Positions 38,559 through 47,613 of a DNA stretch of 64,000 nucleotides are shown here, piece after piece. The notes under the pieces are model-generated. The model was not told the origin of the DNA, searched no databases, and saw only the letters and a program-made list of their open reading frames with translations. The stretch's first letter is position 1. Every line of letters begins with the position of its first letter. The position numbers were made by a program, and so were the translations under genes. This DNA comes from Ensifer adhaerens (GTDB lineage: Bacteria; Pseudomonadota; Alphaproteobacteria; Rhizobiales; Rhizobiaceae). The stretch lies in the NCBI RefSeq assembly GCF_020035535.1, contig NZ_CP083349.1, forward strand, positions 2,932,501 through 2,996,500, in the 5' to 3' direction.

Positions 38559-39440
38559 ATGCCAGAAACGCCACCCGTTTTCCGTTTTGCCCCCAGCCCG
38601 AATGGTCTGCTTCACCTTGGCCACGCGCTCTCCGCGGTGCTCAACCACGACATGGCGAAGTCCGAAAGCGGCCGCTTCCTGCTGCGCATCGAGGATATCG
38701 ACCAGACCCGCTGCCGCCCCGAATTCGAGGCTGCGATCTACGAGGATCTCGCCTGGCTGGGTCTTGACTGGGAGCGCCCCGTGCGCCGCCAGTCGGCACA
38801 CCTCGACGCCTACGCCTCAGCGCTTGAACGACTGCACCGGCTCGGCGTGGTCTACCCTTCGGTCATGACTCGCGGCGAGATCAAGGCGGCCGTCGCGCAA
38901 GCCGAAGCCGACGGCCGAACCTGGCCGCGCGATCCGGATGGCAGCCCGCTCTATCCCGGCCGCGAGCGCGCCTATTCGATCAACGAGCGAACGGCCTTGC
39001 TCGAAGGCGGCAAAGCCTATGCCTGGCGGCTCGACATGCAGAAGGCGATTAGCCTTTACGGCGGCGCCGCTCTCACCTGGAACGAGAGCGGCGCCGGGCC
39101 AATGGGCGAAACCGGCACTATCGTGGCCGACCCGGCCGCCTGGGGCGACGTCATCCTTTCGCGCTCCGATGCGCCGTCGAGCTACCATCTGTCCGTTGTC
39201 GTCGATGATGCGCTGCAAGGCGTTACTCATGTCGTGCGCGGCCGCGATCTCTACCACGCAACTTCCGCCCACCGGCTGCTCCAGCGGCTTCTCGACCTGC
39301 CGGAGCCGCTCTACTATCACCACCGGCTGATCCTTGGGCCGGATGGCCGCAAGCTCTCCAAGAGCAACCAGGACACCGGCATTGCGGCATTCCGCGCCGC
39401 CGGTCGCACACCGCAAGAAGTCCGGGCTCTAATCGTCTAG
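38559..39440 (+). CDS. gluQRS: Glutamyl-Q tRNA(Asp) synthetase
   Basis: GluQRS charges glutamate onto the queuosine at position 34 of tRNA(Asp). At 293 residues it is the truncated form of glutamyl-tRNA synthetase without an anticodon-binding domain. It keeps the catalytic HIGH-type motif FAPSPNGLLHLGHAL and the KLSKS motif (GPDGRKLSKSNQDTG, near residue 263). The zinc-binding cysteines of the E. coli enzyme appear to be absent: the region reads VVYPSVMTRGEIKAAV. The stop overlaps the convergent YihY gene by 12 bases. Confidence 0.92.
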   Translation: MPETPPVFRFAPSPNGLLHLGHALSAVLNHDMAKSESGRFLLRIEDIDQTRCRPEFEAAIYEDLAWLGLDWERPVRRQSAHLDAYASALERLHRLGVVYPSVMTRGEIKAAVAQAEADGRTWPRDPDGSPLYPGRERAYSINERTALLEGGKAYAWRLDMQKAISLYGGAALTWNESGAGPMGETGTIVADPAAWGDVILSRSDAPSSYHLSVVVDDALQGVTHVVRGRDLYHATSAHRLLQRLLDLPEPLYYHHRLILGPDGRKLSKSNQDTGIAAFRAAGRTPQEVRALIV

Positions 39441-40337
39441 ATCCTGCTCGTCGCGAACAGCCTCGCTTCCGTTGCGAAACTGAAAGCTTCGCCGCACCAT
39501 GCGCTTGACCCGGTATTTCAGGATCGCGGCGTTGATTTCGGCGCCGATGATGAAGATCGCTGCGATCATGTAGAGAAACACGAGCACAATCATGATCGAC
39601 GCCAGGCCCGCATAGGTCGAGACATAGGTGGCGAAGGTCGCGAGGTAGGAGGCGAAAGCGTAGGCGCCGATCGTCCAGCAGACCAGCGTCAGCACGATCC
39701 CGGGCAGAACGTCGATTACCTTGCGGTGGCCATCGGGCAGCCAGAGATGAGACACCAGCAATCCGCTGGTCAGGACGACCAGGGCGAGCGGCAGGCTCCA
39801 GTTGTCGACGGTCGCAAGCACCCCGCCAAGCCAGGGAAGCCACTGTCCGGCATAGCGCACGGCCAGCGGTACCGCGACCAGCAGGATGCTGAGCGCCGCC
39901 AGGATCAGCACGCCGGCGAGCACGAAGCCAAGGCTCGCGAGCCGGGTCACATACCAGTAGCGGCTCTCGCTGACGCGGTAGGCGCGATTGAGCGAGACGC
40001 GCAGCGCCTCCACGCCGTTGGAGGCGAAATAGGCAGCCGCAAGCACCGAAACGGTCAAAAGCCCACCGCGCGGGATCGTCAGCACCCGCACGATCTCGTC
40101 GGCGACGGGCTTGGCAATCGATTCGGGCCAAGCGTCGAAAATCAGGTGTACCGCCGTTTCGGCGAACTGGTCTGCCCCGAGGAAGCTGCCGAGCGCCGTG
40201 CCGAAGATCAGGAAGGGAAAGACCGCGAGCAGCGACGACAGGGCCACATGGCTTGCCATCGCCCAACCGTCGTCGAGGCTGAAATGCCAGAGCGCATCGA
40301 AAATGACTTTCCAGGTGATGCGTATGAACGCTGGCAT
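39429..40337 (-). CDS. YihY/BrkB family inner-membrane protein
   Basis: A 302-residue membrane protein has about six transmembrane segments and the conserved blocks DDGWAMASHVALSSLLAVFPFLIF, ASNGVEALRVSLNRAYRVSESRYW and TYAGLASIMIVLVFLYMIAAIFIIGAEINA. The family was once labelled ribonuclease BN/BrkB, but it is not a nuclease; its function is unknown. The C-terminus is short and charged. It is convergent with gluQRS (12-base overlap) and divergent from the SDR gene at 40515. Confidence 0.9.
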   Translation of the reverse strand: MPAFIRITWKVIFDALWHFSLDDGWAMASHVALSSLLAVFPFLIFGTALGSFLGADQFAETAVHLIFDAWPESIAKPVADEIVRVLTIPRGGLLTVSVLAAAYFASNGVEALRVSLNRAYRVSESRYWYVTRLASLGFVLAGVLILAALSILLVAVPLAVRYAGQWLPWLGGVLATVDNWSLPLALVVLTSGLLVSHLWLPDGHRKVIDVLPGIVLTLVCWTIGAYAFASYLATFATYVSTYAGLASIMIVLVFLYMIAAIFIIGAEINAAILKYRVKRMVRRSFQFRNGSEAVRDEQDLDD

Positions 40338-40514
40338 TCCATTCCAATCCTACAGGGCCCAAAGACCGCGCATTCCCGCGCCGCCGGTGCCGTTTCCTTG
40401 GCTACGCACGATCCCAACGGCGACAACGCTGGCGGGTTCCGGCTTGCGCAATTCAATTGTATCCCGCCGATGAATATGGGAAACGGAGGCAGGATTTCTA
40501 CAGGAATCGATCGG

Positions 40515-41348
40515 ATGACTGATCGCCCCACAATCATTGTCACAGGATGTTCGTCTGGAATCGGCGCCTATTGCGCGCGCGCACTCCATGCCGACGGCTG
40601 GCGGGTCTTTGCCACCGTGCGCCGGGAAGAGGACCGTCAACCCCTTGCGGCTGAAGGCATCGAGACCTTCCTGATGGACTATACCAAGCCGGAAACCATC
40701 GCCGCCCTGGCCGATACGGTGCTGGCGCTTTCCGGCGGACGCATCGACGCGCTGTTCAACAACGGCGCCTACGGTCAGGCGGGTGCGGTCGAAGACCTGC
40801 CAACCGAGGCGCTCAGGCTTCAGCTAGAGACCAACGTCATCGGCTGGCACGATCTGACGCGGCGGGTGATCCCGTCCATGCGGGCGCGCGGCAGCGGCCG
40901 CATCGTGCAGTGTTCCTCCATCCTCGGCATCGTTCCCTATCGCTGGCGCGGCGCCTACAACGCCTCCAAGTTTGCGATCGAGGGGCTGTCGCTCACCCTC
41001 AAGATGGAACTTGCCGGCAGTGGCATCGAGGTGAGCCTCATCGAACCGGGACCGATCGCCTCCAAGTTCACGACCAATGCAGTCGCCTATATCGAGCGCT
41101 TCATCGATCTCAAGAATTCGGTGCACCGCGTCGAATACGAGCGACAGATGCGGCGCCTCAAAGGCGAAAGCAAACCCGCCCCCGGCAAACTCGGCCCGGA
41201 TGCGGTTTATGCGGTTTTGAAGCACGCGCTGACAGCAAAGAAACCGAAACCGCACTATATTGTAACAAGGCCCGCCAGGCAGGGCGCACTTCTGAAGAAG
41301 CTCCTGCCGGCTGCATTGTTTTATCGCATCATCGGCCGACTTGGCTGA
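40515..41348 (+). CDS. Short-chain dehydrogenase/reductase
   Basis: A 277-residue classical SDR has the coenzyme motif TGCSSGIGAYCARALHADG (about 9-27), NNGAYGQAG, catalytic Ser in IVQCSSILGIVPY and the YNASK motif (Tyr/Lys, about 155-159). It resembles reductases that act on retinoid-like or long-chain substrates, but the substrate is open. The C-terminal part (LLKKLLPAALFYRIIGRLG) is hydrophobic and may touch the membrane. The ATG at 40515 follows AGGA; an in-frame ATG at 40470 is less well placed. Confidence 0.92.
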   Translation: MTDRPTIIVTGCSSGIGAYCARALHADGWRVFATVRREEDRQPLAAEGIETFLMDYTKPETIAALADTVLALSGGRIDALFNNGAYGQAGAVEDLPTEALRLQLETNVIGWHDLTRRVIPSMRARGSGRIVQCSSILGIVPYRWRGAYNASKFAIEGLSLTLKMELAGSGIEVSLIEPGPIASKFTTNAVAYIERFIDLKNSVHRVEYERQMRRLKGESKPAPGKLGPDAVYAVLKHALTAKKPKPHYIVTRPARQGALLKKLLPAALFYRIIGRLG

Positions 41349-41372
41349 AGTAGAATTGCAAGGAAGAGTACG

Positions 41373-41576
41373 ATGTCCAGCTTCTTTACCGGCCTGACCC
41401 TGTTCGTCATGGGCTTGGTCGTGATCGTCCTGATCCGCGGCCTCGTGAATATGGCGAAGGGCGGCAGCGGCAATACCTCCAACAAGCTGATGCAGGCGCG
41501 CGTGCTGCTGCAGGCGATCGCGATCGTCCTCATCATGGTGACGCTGTGGCTCACCGGCGGCGGTCGCCCGACCTAG
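41373..41576 (+). CDS. Twin-transmembrane HIG1-domain protein
   Basis: A 67-residue protein has two transmembrane helices (FFTGLTLFVMGLVVIVLIRGLV and MQARVLLQAIAIVLIMVTLWL), a basic linker (NMAKGGSGNTSNKL) and the HIG_1 signature (SNKLMQARVLLQAIAI). Mitochondrial relatives help to assemble respiratory supercomplexes. It starts 25 bases after the SDR stop. The next gene, the cobalamin adenosyltransferase, follows after a repeat. Confidence 0.9.
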   Translation: MSSFFTGLTLFVMGLVVIVLIRGLVNMAKGGSGNTSNKLMQARVLLQAIAIVLIMVTLWLTGGGRPT

Positions 41577-41582
41577 TTGGCG

Positions 41583-41624
41583 CAATTCCGGACGGAAAGC
41601 CGTTCTACACCTTTCCTGGAATTG
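41583..41624. repeat. Palindromic repeat between the HIG1 and adenosyltransferase genes
   Basis: Arms CAATTCC (41583-41589) and GGAATTG (41618-41624) enclose GGAAAG / CTTTCC (41594-41599 and 41611-41616). This is the same nested palindrome as at 26290, 33424 and 50066. Confidence 0.75.
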
Positions 41625-41646
41625 CTCCAGAGGACCGTGACGACAG

Positions 41647-42225
41647 ATGGTGAAGCTCAACAAGATCTACACCCGGACGGGTGACAACGGCACCACCGGG
41701 CTTGTTGCCGGTCCGCGCCGCCTCAAGAGCGACCTCCGGGTCGATGCCTATGGCGCGGTGGACGAAACCAACGCCTTCGTCGGCCTGGCACGGCAGCATA
41801 CGGCCGACATCCCGGGACTCGACGACGCGCTGATGCGGATCCAGAACGATCTCTTCGATCTCGGCGCGGATCTCGCGACACCTGACACGGGCGAACCGCC
41901 GCAATACGAACCGCTTCGCATCGTGGCGGCGCAGGTGACCTGGCTCGAAAACGAAATCGACCGGCTGAACGCCGAGCTTGAACCCTTGCGTTCCTTCGTG
42001 CTGCCGGCCGGCAGCGCCGCTTCTGCCGCGTTGCATGTTGCGCGCACCGTGGCGCGGCGGGCCGAGCGGCAGATGGTGGCGCTCGCCAATGTCGAAGGCG
42101 AGATCGTCAGCACCGAAGCGATCGCCTACATCAACCGCCTCTCCGATCTCCTGTTTGTCGCGGCGCGCTGGGCAAATGACAAAGGTCAAGCCGACGTCCT
42201 TTGGATTCCCGGAAAAAACAGATAA
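41647..42225 (+). CDS. Cob(I)yrinic acid a,c-diamide adenosyltransferase (PduO type)
   Basis: A 192-residue trimeric ATP:corrinoid adenosyltransferase has the PduO-type signatures TRTGDNGTTGLVAGPRRLKSDLRVDAYGAVDETNAFVGLAR (about 7-48) and LPAGSAASAALHVARTVARRAER. It makes the adenosyl form of vitamin B12 used by methylmalonyl-CoA mutase and similar enzymes. The RLKSD and EIDRLN/RLSDL blocks are intact. It lies in a same-strand run with the rhomboid and etfBA. Confidence 0.95.
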   Translation: MVKLNKIYTRTGDNGTTGLVAGPRRLKSDLRVDAYGAVDETNAFVGLARQHTADIPGLDDALMRIQNDLFDLGADLATPDTGEPPQYEPLRIVAAQVTWLENEIDRLNAELEPLRSFVLPAGSAASAALHVARTVARRAERQMVALANVEGEIVSTEAIAYINRLSDLLFVAARWANDKGQADVLWIPGKNR

Positions 42226-42300
42226 CGTCGGCTTCAGCGTCGTTGCCCGATCCAGATTCGGGGGGAAGAACGTGCCGCAATTTGCGCTTCGGGAGACCGC

Positions 42301-43092
42301 ATGTTCATACCGCTTCACGATACGAACACCCTGAAGCACATAAAGGTTCAGTATGTCACGATCAGCCTGATCGCCATCAATATCGTCGTCTGGCTGATCA
42401 CCGGACCGATCGCCTCGGAAGAATTCGCCAACGCCACGATCCTCGGCTTCGGCTACATCCCGGCACTCATCTTCGACTATGCCCAGCTTGATCCGTCTTT
42501 GATCATCGTCCCCGACGGCTTCACCTTCGTCACCTATTCTTTCCTGCATGGCGACTTCATGCATCTGGCGATGAACATGCTGTTTCTGTGGGTGTTCGGC
42601 GACAACGTCGAAGACGCGCTCGGGCATTTCCGCTACCTCGTCTTCTATCTGCTTTGCGCCGCCGCAGGAGCGCTTGCGCACGGGCTTCTCGACCCGGCCT
42701 CCGAAGCGCCGCTGATCGGCGCTTCCGGGGCGATCTCCGGCGTCGTTGCAGCCTACTTCCTCCTGCATCCGAAGGTACGCGTCTGGGTTCTGGTGTTCTT
42801 CCGCATCCCCTTGCCCCTGCCCGCTGCCATTCCACTGGCCTTCTGGATCGGCCAGCAATTCTTCATGCTGGTCGTCGATCCCGGCAGCGGCGTTTCCTGG
42901 AGCGCCCATGTCGGCGGCATCGTGGCCGGTCTCGTGCTGGTGGTCATTTTGCGACGCCGCGACGTGCCGCTTTTCGACCGGACCATCGTCTCGCCGCGCG
43001 CCGTCCGGCACAAGGCGGAACCGGTCACGGCGGGCCATCAACCGCTTGCGGATGCGACAAAACCGCCGATGCCCTGGGGCCGCCAGACCTGA
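42301..43092 (+). CDS. Rhomboid-family intramembrane serine protease
   Basis: A 263-residue protein has six to seven transmembrane segments. The catalytic serine motif is GASGAISGVVAAYF (GxSG, about 140-153) and the partner histidine lies in WSAHVGGIVAG. HGDFMHLAMNMLFLWVFGDNVEDALGH matches the family's conserved HxxxN region. The substrate is unknown. The start ATG at 42301 leaves 75 bases after the adenosyltransferase gene. Confidence 0.92.
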   Translation: MFIPLHDTNTLKHIKVQYVTISLIAINIVVWLITGPIASEEFANATILGFGYIPALIFDYAQLDPSLIIVPDGFTFVTYSFLHGDFMHLAMNMLFLWVFGDNVEDALGHFRYLVFYLLCAAAGALAHGLLDPASEAPLIGASGAISGVVAAYFLLHPKVRVWVLVFFRIPLPLPAAIPLAFWIGQQFFMLVVDPGSGVSWSAHVGGIVAGLVLVVILRRRDVPLFDRTIVSPRAVRHKAEPVTAGHQPLADATKPPMPWGRQT

Positions 43093-43219
43093 GCGAGCCC
43101 CTCAATTTCGCGCGACATCGACGCGGATCAAGCTATTTTTCAAGGACTTGCCTGTCACCAGCTGGGCCTTGACGAACTGAAGCAGAATGACCTCTCGCGC
43201 TGCTTGTCATTCCCTAATC

Positions 43220-43239
43220 TTACGTGTACGTAAACGTAA
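43220..43239. promoter_or_regulatory. Palindromic ACGT operator upstream of etfBA
   Basis: TTACGTGTAC plus GTAAACGTAA is palindromic at 18 of 20 positions and contains three ACGT half-sites. From memory, MerR-family regulators of branched-chain and fatty-acid catabolism (LiuR) bind operators of this type, with etf genes among their targets. It lies 145 bases before etfB, in an A/T-richer 291-bp gap. Confidence 0.55.
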
Positions 43240-43383
43240 TTCCAATTCTCGGGATTATATCGATTTAGCGCCATGTACAGCGATTGTAATTGGAGAAAAA
43301 ACGCGTATCGATGTCGCCAACCGACAATCAGGCGGCTCCGTTAAGGCGCATTTTCCTGCGAAAGCTCTTGGAGGAAAGAATCC

Positions 43384-44133
43384 ATGAAAATACTTGTGAC
43401 GGTGAAGCGGGTCGTTGACTACAACGTCAAGATCCGCGTGAAGGCAGACGGTTCGGGCGTCGAGCTTGCCAACGTGAAGATGTCGATGAACCCGTTCGAC
43501 GAGATCTCGGTCGAAGAGGCGCTGCGGCTGAAGGAAGCCGGCAAGGCCGAGGAAGTCGTCGTCGTTTCCGTCGGCCCGGCCAAGGCCGAAGAGACGCTGA
43601 GAACTGCGCTTGCCATGGGTGCCGACCGCGCCATCCTGGTCGAGACCGAAGACCAGGTCGAGCCGCTCGCCGTTGCCAAGATCGTCAAGGGTGTGGCCGA
43701 GGCCGAACAGCCGGGCCTGATCATCGTCGGCAAGCAGGCGATCGACGACGATTCGAACCAGACCGGCCAGATGCTGTCGGCGCTGCTCGGCTGGGCGCAG
43801 GGCACCTTTGCCTCCAAGGTCGAGATCGGCGATGGCAAGGCGACCGTGACCCGCGAAGTCGACGGCGGTCTGCAGACGATCGACATCAAGCTGCCGGCAG
43901 TCGTCACCACCGACCTGCGCCTGAACGAGCCGCGCTACGCGTCGCTGCCGAACATCATGAAGGCGAAGAAGAAGCCGCTCGACAAGAAGTCGCCGGCCGA
44001 CTTCGGCGTCGACACGTCAGCCCGCCTCAAGGTGCTGAAGACCGAGGAACCGTCGGGCCGCAAGGCCGGCATCAAGGTCAAGTCGGTCGCCGAGCTCGTC
44101 GAAAAGCTCAAGACCGAAGCCGGCGTGCTCTAA
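43384..44133 (+). CDS. etfB: Electron transfer flavoprotein beta subunit
   Basis: ETF carries electrons from acyl-CoA dehydrogenases to the quinone pool. The 249-residue beta subunit begins [40 protein letters not shown] and includes [30 protein letters not shown] (the AMP-binding region) and [26 protein letters not shown] precedes the ATG. etfA follows after 23 bases. Regulation is probably through the palindrome at 43220. Confidence 0.97.
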   Translation: MKILVTVKRVVDYNVKIRVKADGSGVELANVKMSMNPFDEISVEEALRLKEAGKAEEVVVVSVGPAKAEETLRTALAMGADRAILVETEDQVEPLAVAKIVKGVAEAEQPGLIIVGKQAIDDDSNQTGQMLSALLGWAQGTFASKVEIGDGKATVTREVDGGLQTIDIKLPAVVTTDLRLNEPRYASLPNIMKAKKKPLDKKSPADFGVDTSARLKVLKTEEPSGRKAGIKVKSVAELVEKLKTEAGVL

Positions 44134-44156
44134 GTTCAGCAAAGGGAGATATCATC

Positions 44157-45098
44157 ATGGCCATTCTTCTTCTGGCTGACCACGACAGCAACCACCTTTC
44201 CGACCAGACCGCCAAGGCGCTGACCGCTGCCTCCAAGATTGCCAGTGGGACTGGAGCCGACGTGCACATCCTCGTTGCCGGTGCCGGCGCCAAGCAGGCG
44301 GCCGAACAGGCCTCCAAGCTTGCGGGCGTCGCCAAGGTTCTCGTTGCCGACGACGCCTCGCTTGCCAACAATCTCGCCGAGCCGCTGGCAGCCCTCATCG
44401 TCTCGCTCGCCGGCAACTACGACACGATCGTCGCTGCCGCGACCTCGGTCGGCAAGAACGTGCTGCCGCGCGTCGCAGCCCTGCTCGACGTTGCCCAGGT
44501 CTCGGAAATCATCGAGGTCGTCTCTTCCGACACATTCAAACGTCCGATCTATGCCGGCAATGCCATCCAGACGGTGCAGACGACGGAAGCCAAGCGCGTC
44601 ATCACCGTGCGCACCGCCTCCTTCGCCTCTGCCGCCGAAGGCGGTTCGGCGGCAATCGAAAGCGTTTCGGCCGCGGCCAACCCGGGTGTTTCCTCCTTCG
44701 TTGCCGATGCCCTGTCGTCGTCCGATCGTCCGGAACTGACCTCGGCCAAGATCATCATCTCCGGTGGCCGTGCGCTCGGCTCGTCGGAAAAGTTCCAGGA
44801 AGTGATCCTGCCGGTGGCCGACAAGCTCGGTGCGGCCGTCGGTGCCTCGCGCGCTGCAGTCGATGCCGGCTACGCCCCGAACGACTGGCAGGTTGGCCAG
44901 ACCGGCAAGGTGGTCGCCCCCGATCTCTACATCGCCTGCGGCATCTCCGGTGCCATCCAGCACCTGGCTGGCATGAAGGACTCGAAGGTCATCGTCGCGA
45001 TCAACAAGGACGAAGAGGCACCGATCTTCCAGGTCGCCGACTACGGCCTCGTTGCCGATCTCTTCGAAGCGCTGCCCGAGTTGCAGAAGGCCCTGTAA
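44157..45098 (+). CDS. etfA: Electron transfer flavoprotein alpha subunit
   Basis: The alpha subunit carries the FAD that ETF uses. The 313-residue protein starts [25 protein letters not shown] and has the C-terminal FAD-binding domain with [75 protein letters not shown] (about 198-275). It ends 152 bases before the 3-hydroxyacyl-CoA dehydrogenase gene, with a strong terminator hairpin in the gap. Confidence 0.97.
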   Translation: MAILLLADHDSNHLSDQTAKALTAASKIASGTGADVHILVAGAGAKQAAEQASKLAGVAKVLVADDASLANNLAEPLAALIVSLAGNYDTIVAAATSVGKNVLPRVAALLDVAQVSEIIEVVSSDTFKRPIYAGNAIQTVQTTEAKRVITVRTASFASAAEGGSAAIESVSAAANPGVSSFVADALSSSDRPELTSAKIIISGGRALGSSEKFQEVILPVADKLGAAVGASRAAVDAGYAPNDWQVGQTGKVVAPDLYIACGISGAIQHLAGMKDSKVIVAINKDEEAPIFQVADYGLVADLFEALPELQKAL

Positions 45099-45170
45099 GC
45101 CTTCGCCAATGGCCCTACGCCATGCCCCTGAAAAGGGCTGGCAAAAGGGCGGACTTGGCATTAACAATCT

Positions 45171-45197
45171 ACCGGGCCGGCCAAACCGGCCCGGTTT
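45171..45197 (+). terminator. Terminator after etfBA
   Basis: A 10-bp perfect stem (ACCGGGCCGG / CCGGCCCGGT) has a CCAAA loop followed by TTG. It separates etfBA from the next dehydrogenase gene. Confidence 0.8.
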
Positions 45198-45250
45198 GCA
45201 TGTCTGACGGCGGCCTCACCGCCAACCCTTGAAGATGGATGTTCGCTGCG

Positions 45251-46123
45251 ATGATCAAGACTGTCGGAATTATTGGTGCCGGGCAAATGGGCTGTGGCAT
45301 CGCGCATGTTTCGGCAATCGCCGGATACAAGGTGCAGATCTACGATCTTGCCGCTGACCGGATCGAAGCAGGGCTTGCCACCGTCAACGGCAACCTCGCC
45401 CGCCAGGTATCGTCCGGCAAGATGACCGACGAGGCCCGCAAGGCGGCGCTCGCGCTGATCAAGGGCTCATCCGACATCAACGACCTGTCGCAGGCCGACC
45501 TGGTGATCGAAGCCGTCACCGAAGACGAGACGATCAAGCGTAAGATCTACGGCCAGGTTTGTCCGATCCTGAAGCCGGAAGCGATCCTCGCAACCAACAC
45601 CTCTTCCCTGTCGATCACGCGCCTCGCCTCGGCCACTGATCGTCCCGAGCATTTCATGGGCATCCACTTCATGAACCCGGTTCCGGTCATGAAGCTCGTC
45701 GAGCTCGTGCGCGGCATCGCCACGGACGAGTCAACCTTCAAGACCGCCAAGGAATTCGTCGCGACGCTCGACAAGACCGTAACGGTCGCAGAAGATTTCC
45801 CGGCCTTCATCGTCAACCGCATCCTGCTGCCAATGATCAACGAGGCGATCTATACCCTTTACGAGGGTGTTGGCAGCGTCGAGGCGATCGACACGGCCAT
45901 GAAGCTGGGCGCCAACCATCCGATGGGCCCGCTGCAGCTTGCCGACTTCATCGGCCTCGACACCTGCCTGTCGATCATGCAGGTGCTCTATGATGGCTTG
46001 GCGGACTCCAAGTACCGCCCCTGCCCGCTTCTGGTGAAGTATGTCGAGGCAGGCTGGCTCGGCCGCAAGTCCGGCCGCGGCTTCTACGACTACCGCGGCG
46101 AAGTACCAGTTCCGACCCGATAA
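45251..46123 (+). CDS. 3-hydroxybutyryl-CoA dehydrogenase
   Basis: A 290-residue NAD-dependent 3-hydroxyacyl-CoA dehydrogenase begins with the Rossmann motif VGIIGAGQMGCGIAHVSAIAGYKV. The signature HFMGIHFMNPVPVMKLVELVRG and the C-terminal domain (NRILLPMINEAIYTLYEGVGSVEAIDTAMKLGANHPMGPLQLADFIGLD) are complete. It is the short, single-function form used in poly-hydroxybutyrate or butyryl-CoA metabolism. It follows etfBA, which would accept electrons from neighbouring acyl-CoA dehydrogenation. A start at 45239 is also possible. Confidence 0.95.
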   Translation: MIKTVGIIGAGQMGCGIAHVSAIAGYKVQIYDLAADRIEAGLATVNGNLARQVSSGKMTDEARKAALALIKGSSDINDLSQADLVIEAVTEDETIKRKIYGQVCPILKPEAILATNTSSLSITRLASATDRPEHFMGIHFMNPVPVMKLVELVRGIATDESTFKTAKEFVATLDKTVTVAEDFPAFIVNRILLPMINEAIYTLYEGVGSVEAIDTAMKLGANHPMGPLQLADFIGLDTCLSIMQVLYDGLADSKYRPCPLLVKYVEAGWLGRKSGRGFYDYRGEVPVPTR

Positions 46124-46205
46124 GTTTGTCCCCGAAAGGCAATTCTATCGCGACGAACTCGTCTCTGAATACACATTCGGACGAAAATGCGCGCGACGAT
46201 GGTAG

Positions 46206-46211
46206 TATAAT
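46206..46211 (+). promoter_or_regulatory. -10 box upstream of the sulfatase-superfamily gene
   Basis: TATAAT within GGTAGTATAATTTAAAG is a perfect -10 hexamer in an otherwise GC-rich region. No good -35 lies 16-18 bases upstream. A GGGGAGAGAGA ribosome site precedes the gene at 46258. Confidence 0.5.
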
Positions 46212-46257
46212 TTAAAGACGATGCCGCTAGGCTCTCCCAACCAGGTGGGGAGAGAGA

Positions 46258-47613
46258 ATGGGTTCGCAAGCCATAGCCGCAAGAGCAGCGCGGTCGATCC
46301 CTTCATTGCTGAATGCGAGGGCGTGGCGCTTTGCTCTGATCCTCGGTGTGGCGCCCAATCTGGCGATGCTTCTGGTCTTGCCGTTCTACGTGGCAGCACG
46401 ACCGCTTTCGCCATTGCTCTACGTGTTTGCGGGTGCACTCGCGCTACGCACGCGGCCTGCGCTGGCTTATTTTCTGTTCCCGCTCGTTGCCGTCGTTGAT
46501 CTGAGCTTCGTGGCTATGGCGGTATTCCATCTGCCGTTCGGTACTGCGATCCAGTCGATGCGCTACATGGCGTCCCTCGATCTCACCTCATCGGCTTTTT
46601 ACGTGGTGGTGCTCGGCTTCTTTGTCGCTAACGGCCTTGCAATCGCCGCCGTTGTGAACCGCAATCGGCAGGCTTTGCAAGGTGCAATGGTGCTGCCAGC
46701 GATCCTGGTTGCAATCGGCGTGGCGTCATTTGAGCGCCAAATCAATCGCCCTTTCCTCAAGCAGCCTGCTCAATCATTCGAAAGCGCCCTTACAATCAAC
46801 GGCGTCACCTCCGCAGCCGTTGCGGACGGGGGGCGAAACATGCTGTTCGTCATGGTGGAGGGTCTTGGTGCACTGTCCGACCCTGCGCATGCCGCAATTC
46901 TCTCACAGCGCCTCCAACCGGCCCTCGATACCGGGCGCTACGCGCTTTCAAGCGGCCTCAGCAATTTCGAGGGCTCGACGACCGGGGCGGAATCTCGCGA
47001 ACTCTGCGGGAAATGGGGCGACCACAGGGATTATCTGGACCAGGTCGCCTACGACTGCTTCCCCGCGGCGATGGCCGATCGTGGCTACCGCACCATTTCC
47101 TATCACGGCTTTTCGCAACAGATGTTCGAGCGGGAGACGTGGTATCCACGAATTGGCTTTCAGGAAACGCACTTCCTCGAAAGTCTGGTAGCCGCCGATG
47201 ATCGGTTTCGCCGGCGCTGCGGTAGCGTTTTTGCCGGTCTGTGCGACAAAGACGTCGCCGACGCCGTCCACGACCGGCTGTTGAAACAACCGACCGAACG
47301 GAAATTTCTGTACTGGCTGACACTGAATTCCCACATCCCCTACGTGCGCAAGCAGGGAGGCGATCTGAAGTGTGGCAGTGACGCAGCGACGATAAAGAAC
47401 ACGCAAGTGTGCGAGTTGACCGAGTTGTGGGCCGACGTCTTTGACAGCGTTGCGACGATTGCCAAAGACCCGACCTTGCCGCCGACTGACATTTTCATCG
47501 TCGGCGACCATACGACACCGCTATGGAGCCGCGCCGCGGCAGGGCATTTCACGCCCCACAAGGTTCAGTGGTATCTGTTGCGCGACAATCGCGACGTACC
47601 CGTCAGAGGGTGA
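46258..47613 (+). CDS. Sulfatase / alkaline-phosphatase superfamily membrane protein
   Basis: A 451-residue protein has four or five transmembrane segments in the first 160 residues and a periplasmic catalytic domain. The domain resembles the sulfatase/phosphoglycerol- and phosphoethanolamine-transferase group: the metal-site stretch FVMVEGLGALSDP (about 195-207), a candidate nucleophile in SNFEGSTTGAESREL, LNSHIPYVRK, and the closing metal ligands FIVGDHTTPLW (about 420-430). Such enzymes decorate glucans or lipids with phosphate-linked groups, but the substrate is unknown. It has its own -10 box, and its 3' end forms one hairpin with that of tlpA. Confidence 0.78.
   Translation: MGSQAIAARAARSIPSLLNARAWRFALILGVAPNLAMLLVLPFYVAARPLSPLLYVFAGALALRTRPALAYFLFPLVAVVDLSFVAMAVFHLPFGTAIQSMRYMASLDLTSSAFYVVVLGFFVANGLAIAAVVNRNRQALQGAMVLPAILVAIGVASFERQINRPFLKQPAQSFESALTINGVTSAAVADGGRNMLFVMVEGLGALSDPAHAAILSQRLQPALDTGRYALSSGLSNFEGSTTGAESRELCGKWGDHRDYLDQVAYDCFPAAMADRGYRTISYHGFSQQMFERETWYPRIGFQETHFLESLVAADDRFRRRCGSVFAGLCDKDVADAVHDRLLKQPTERKFLYWLTLNSHIPYVRKQGGDLKCGSDAATIKNTQVCELTELWADVFDSVATIAKDPTLPPTDIFIVGDHTTPLWSRAAAGHFTPHKVQWYLLRDNRDVPVRG

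Noticed and set aside
43384..46123. etfBA and 3-hydroxyacyl-CoA dehydrogenase as one operon
   Set aside because: A strong terminator hairpin at 45171-45197 separates them, so they are treated as separate transcripts, though functionally related.
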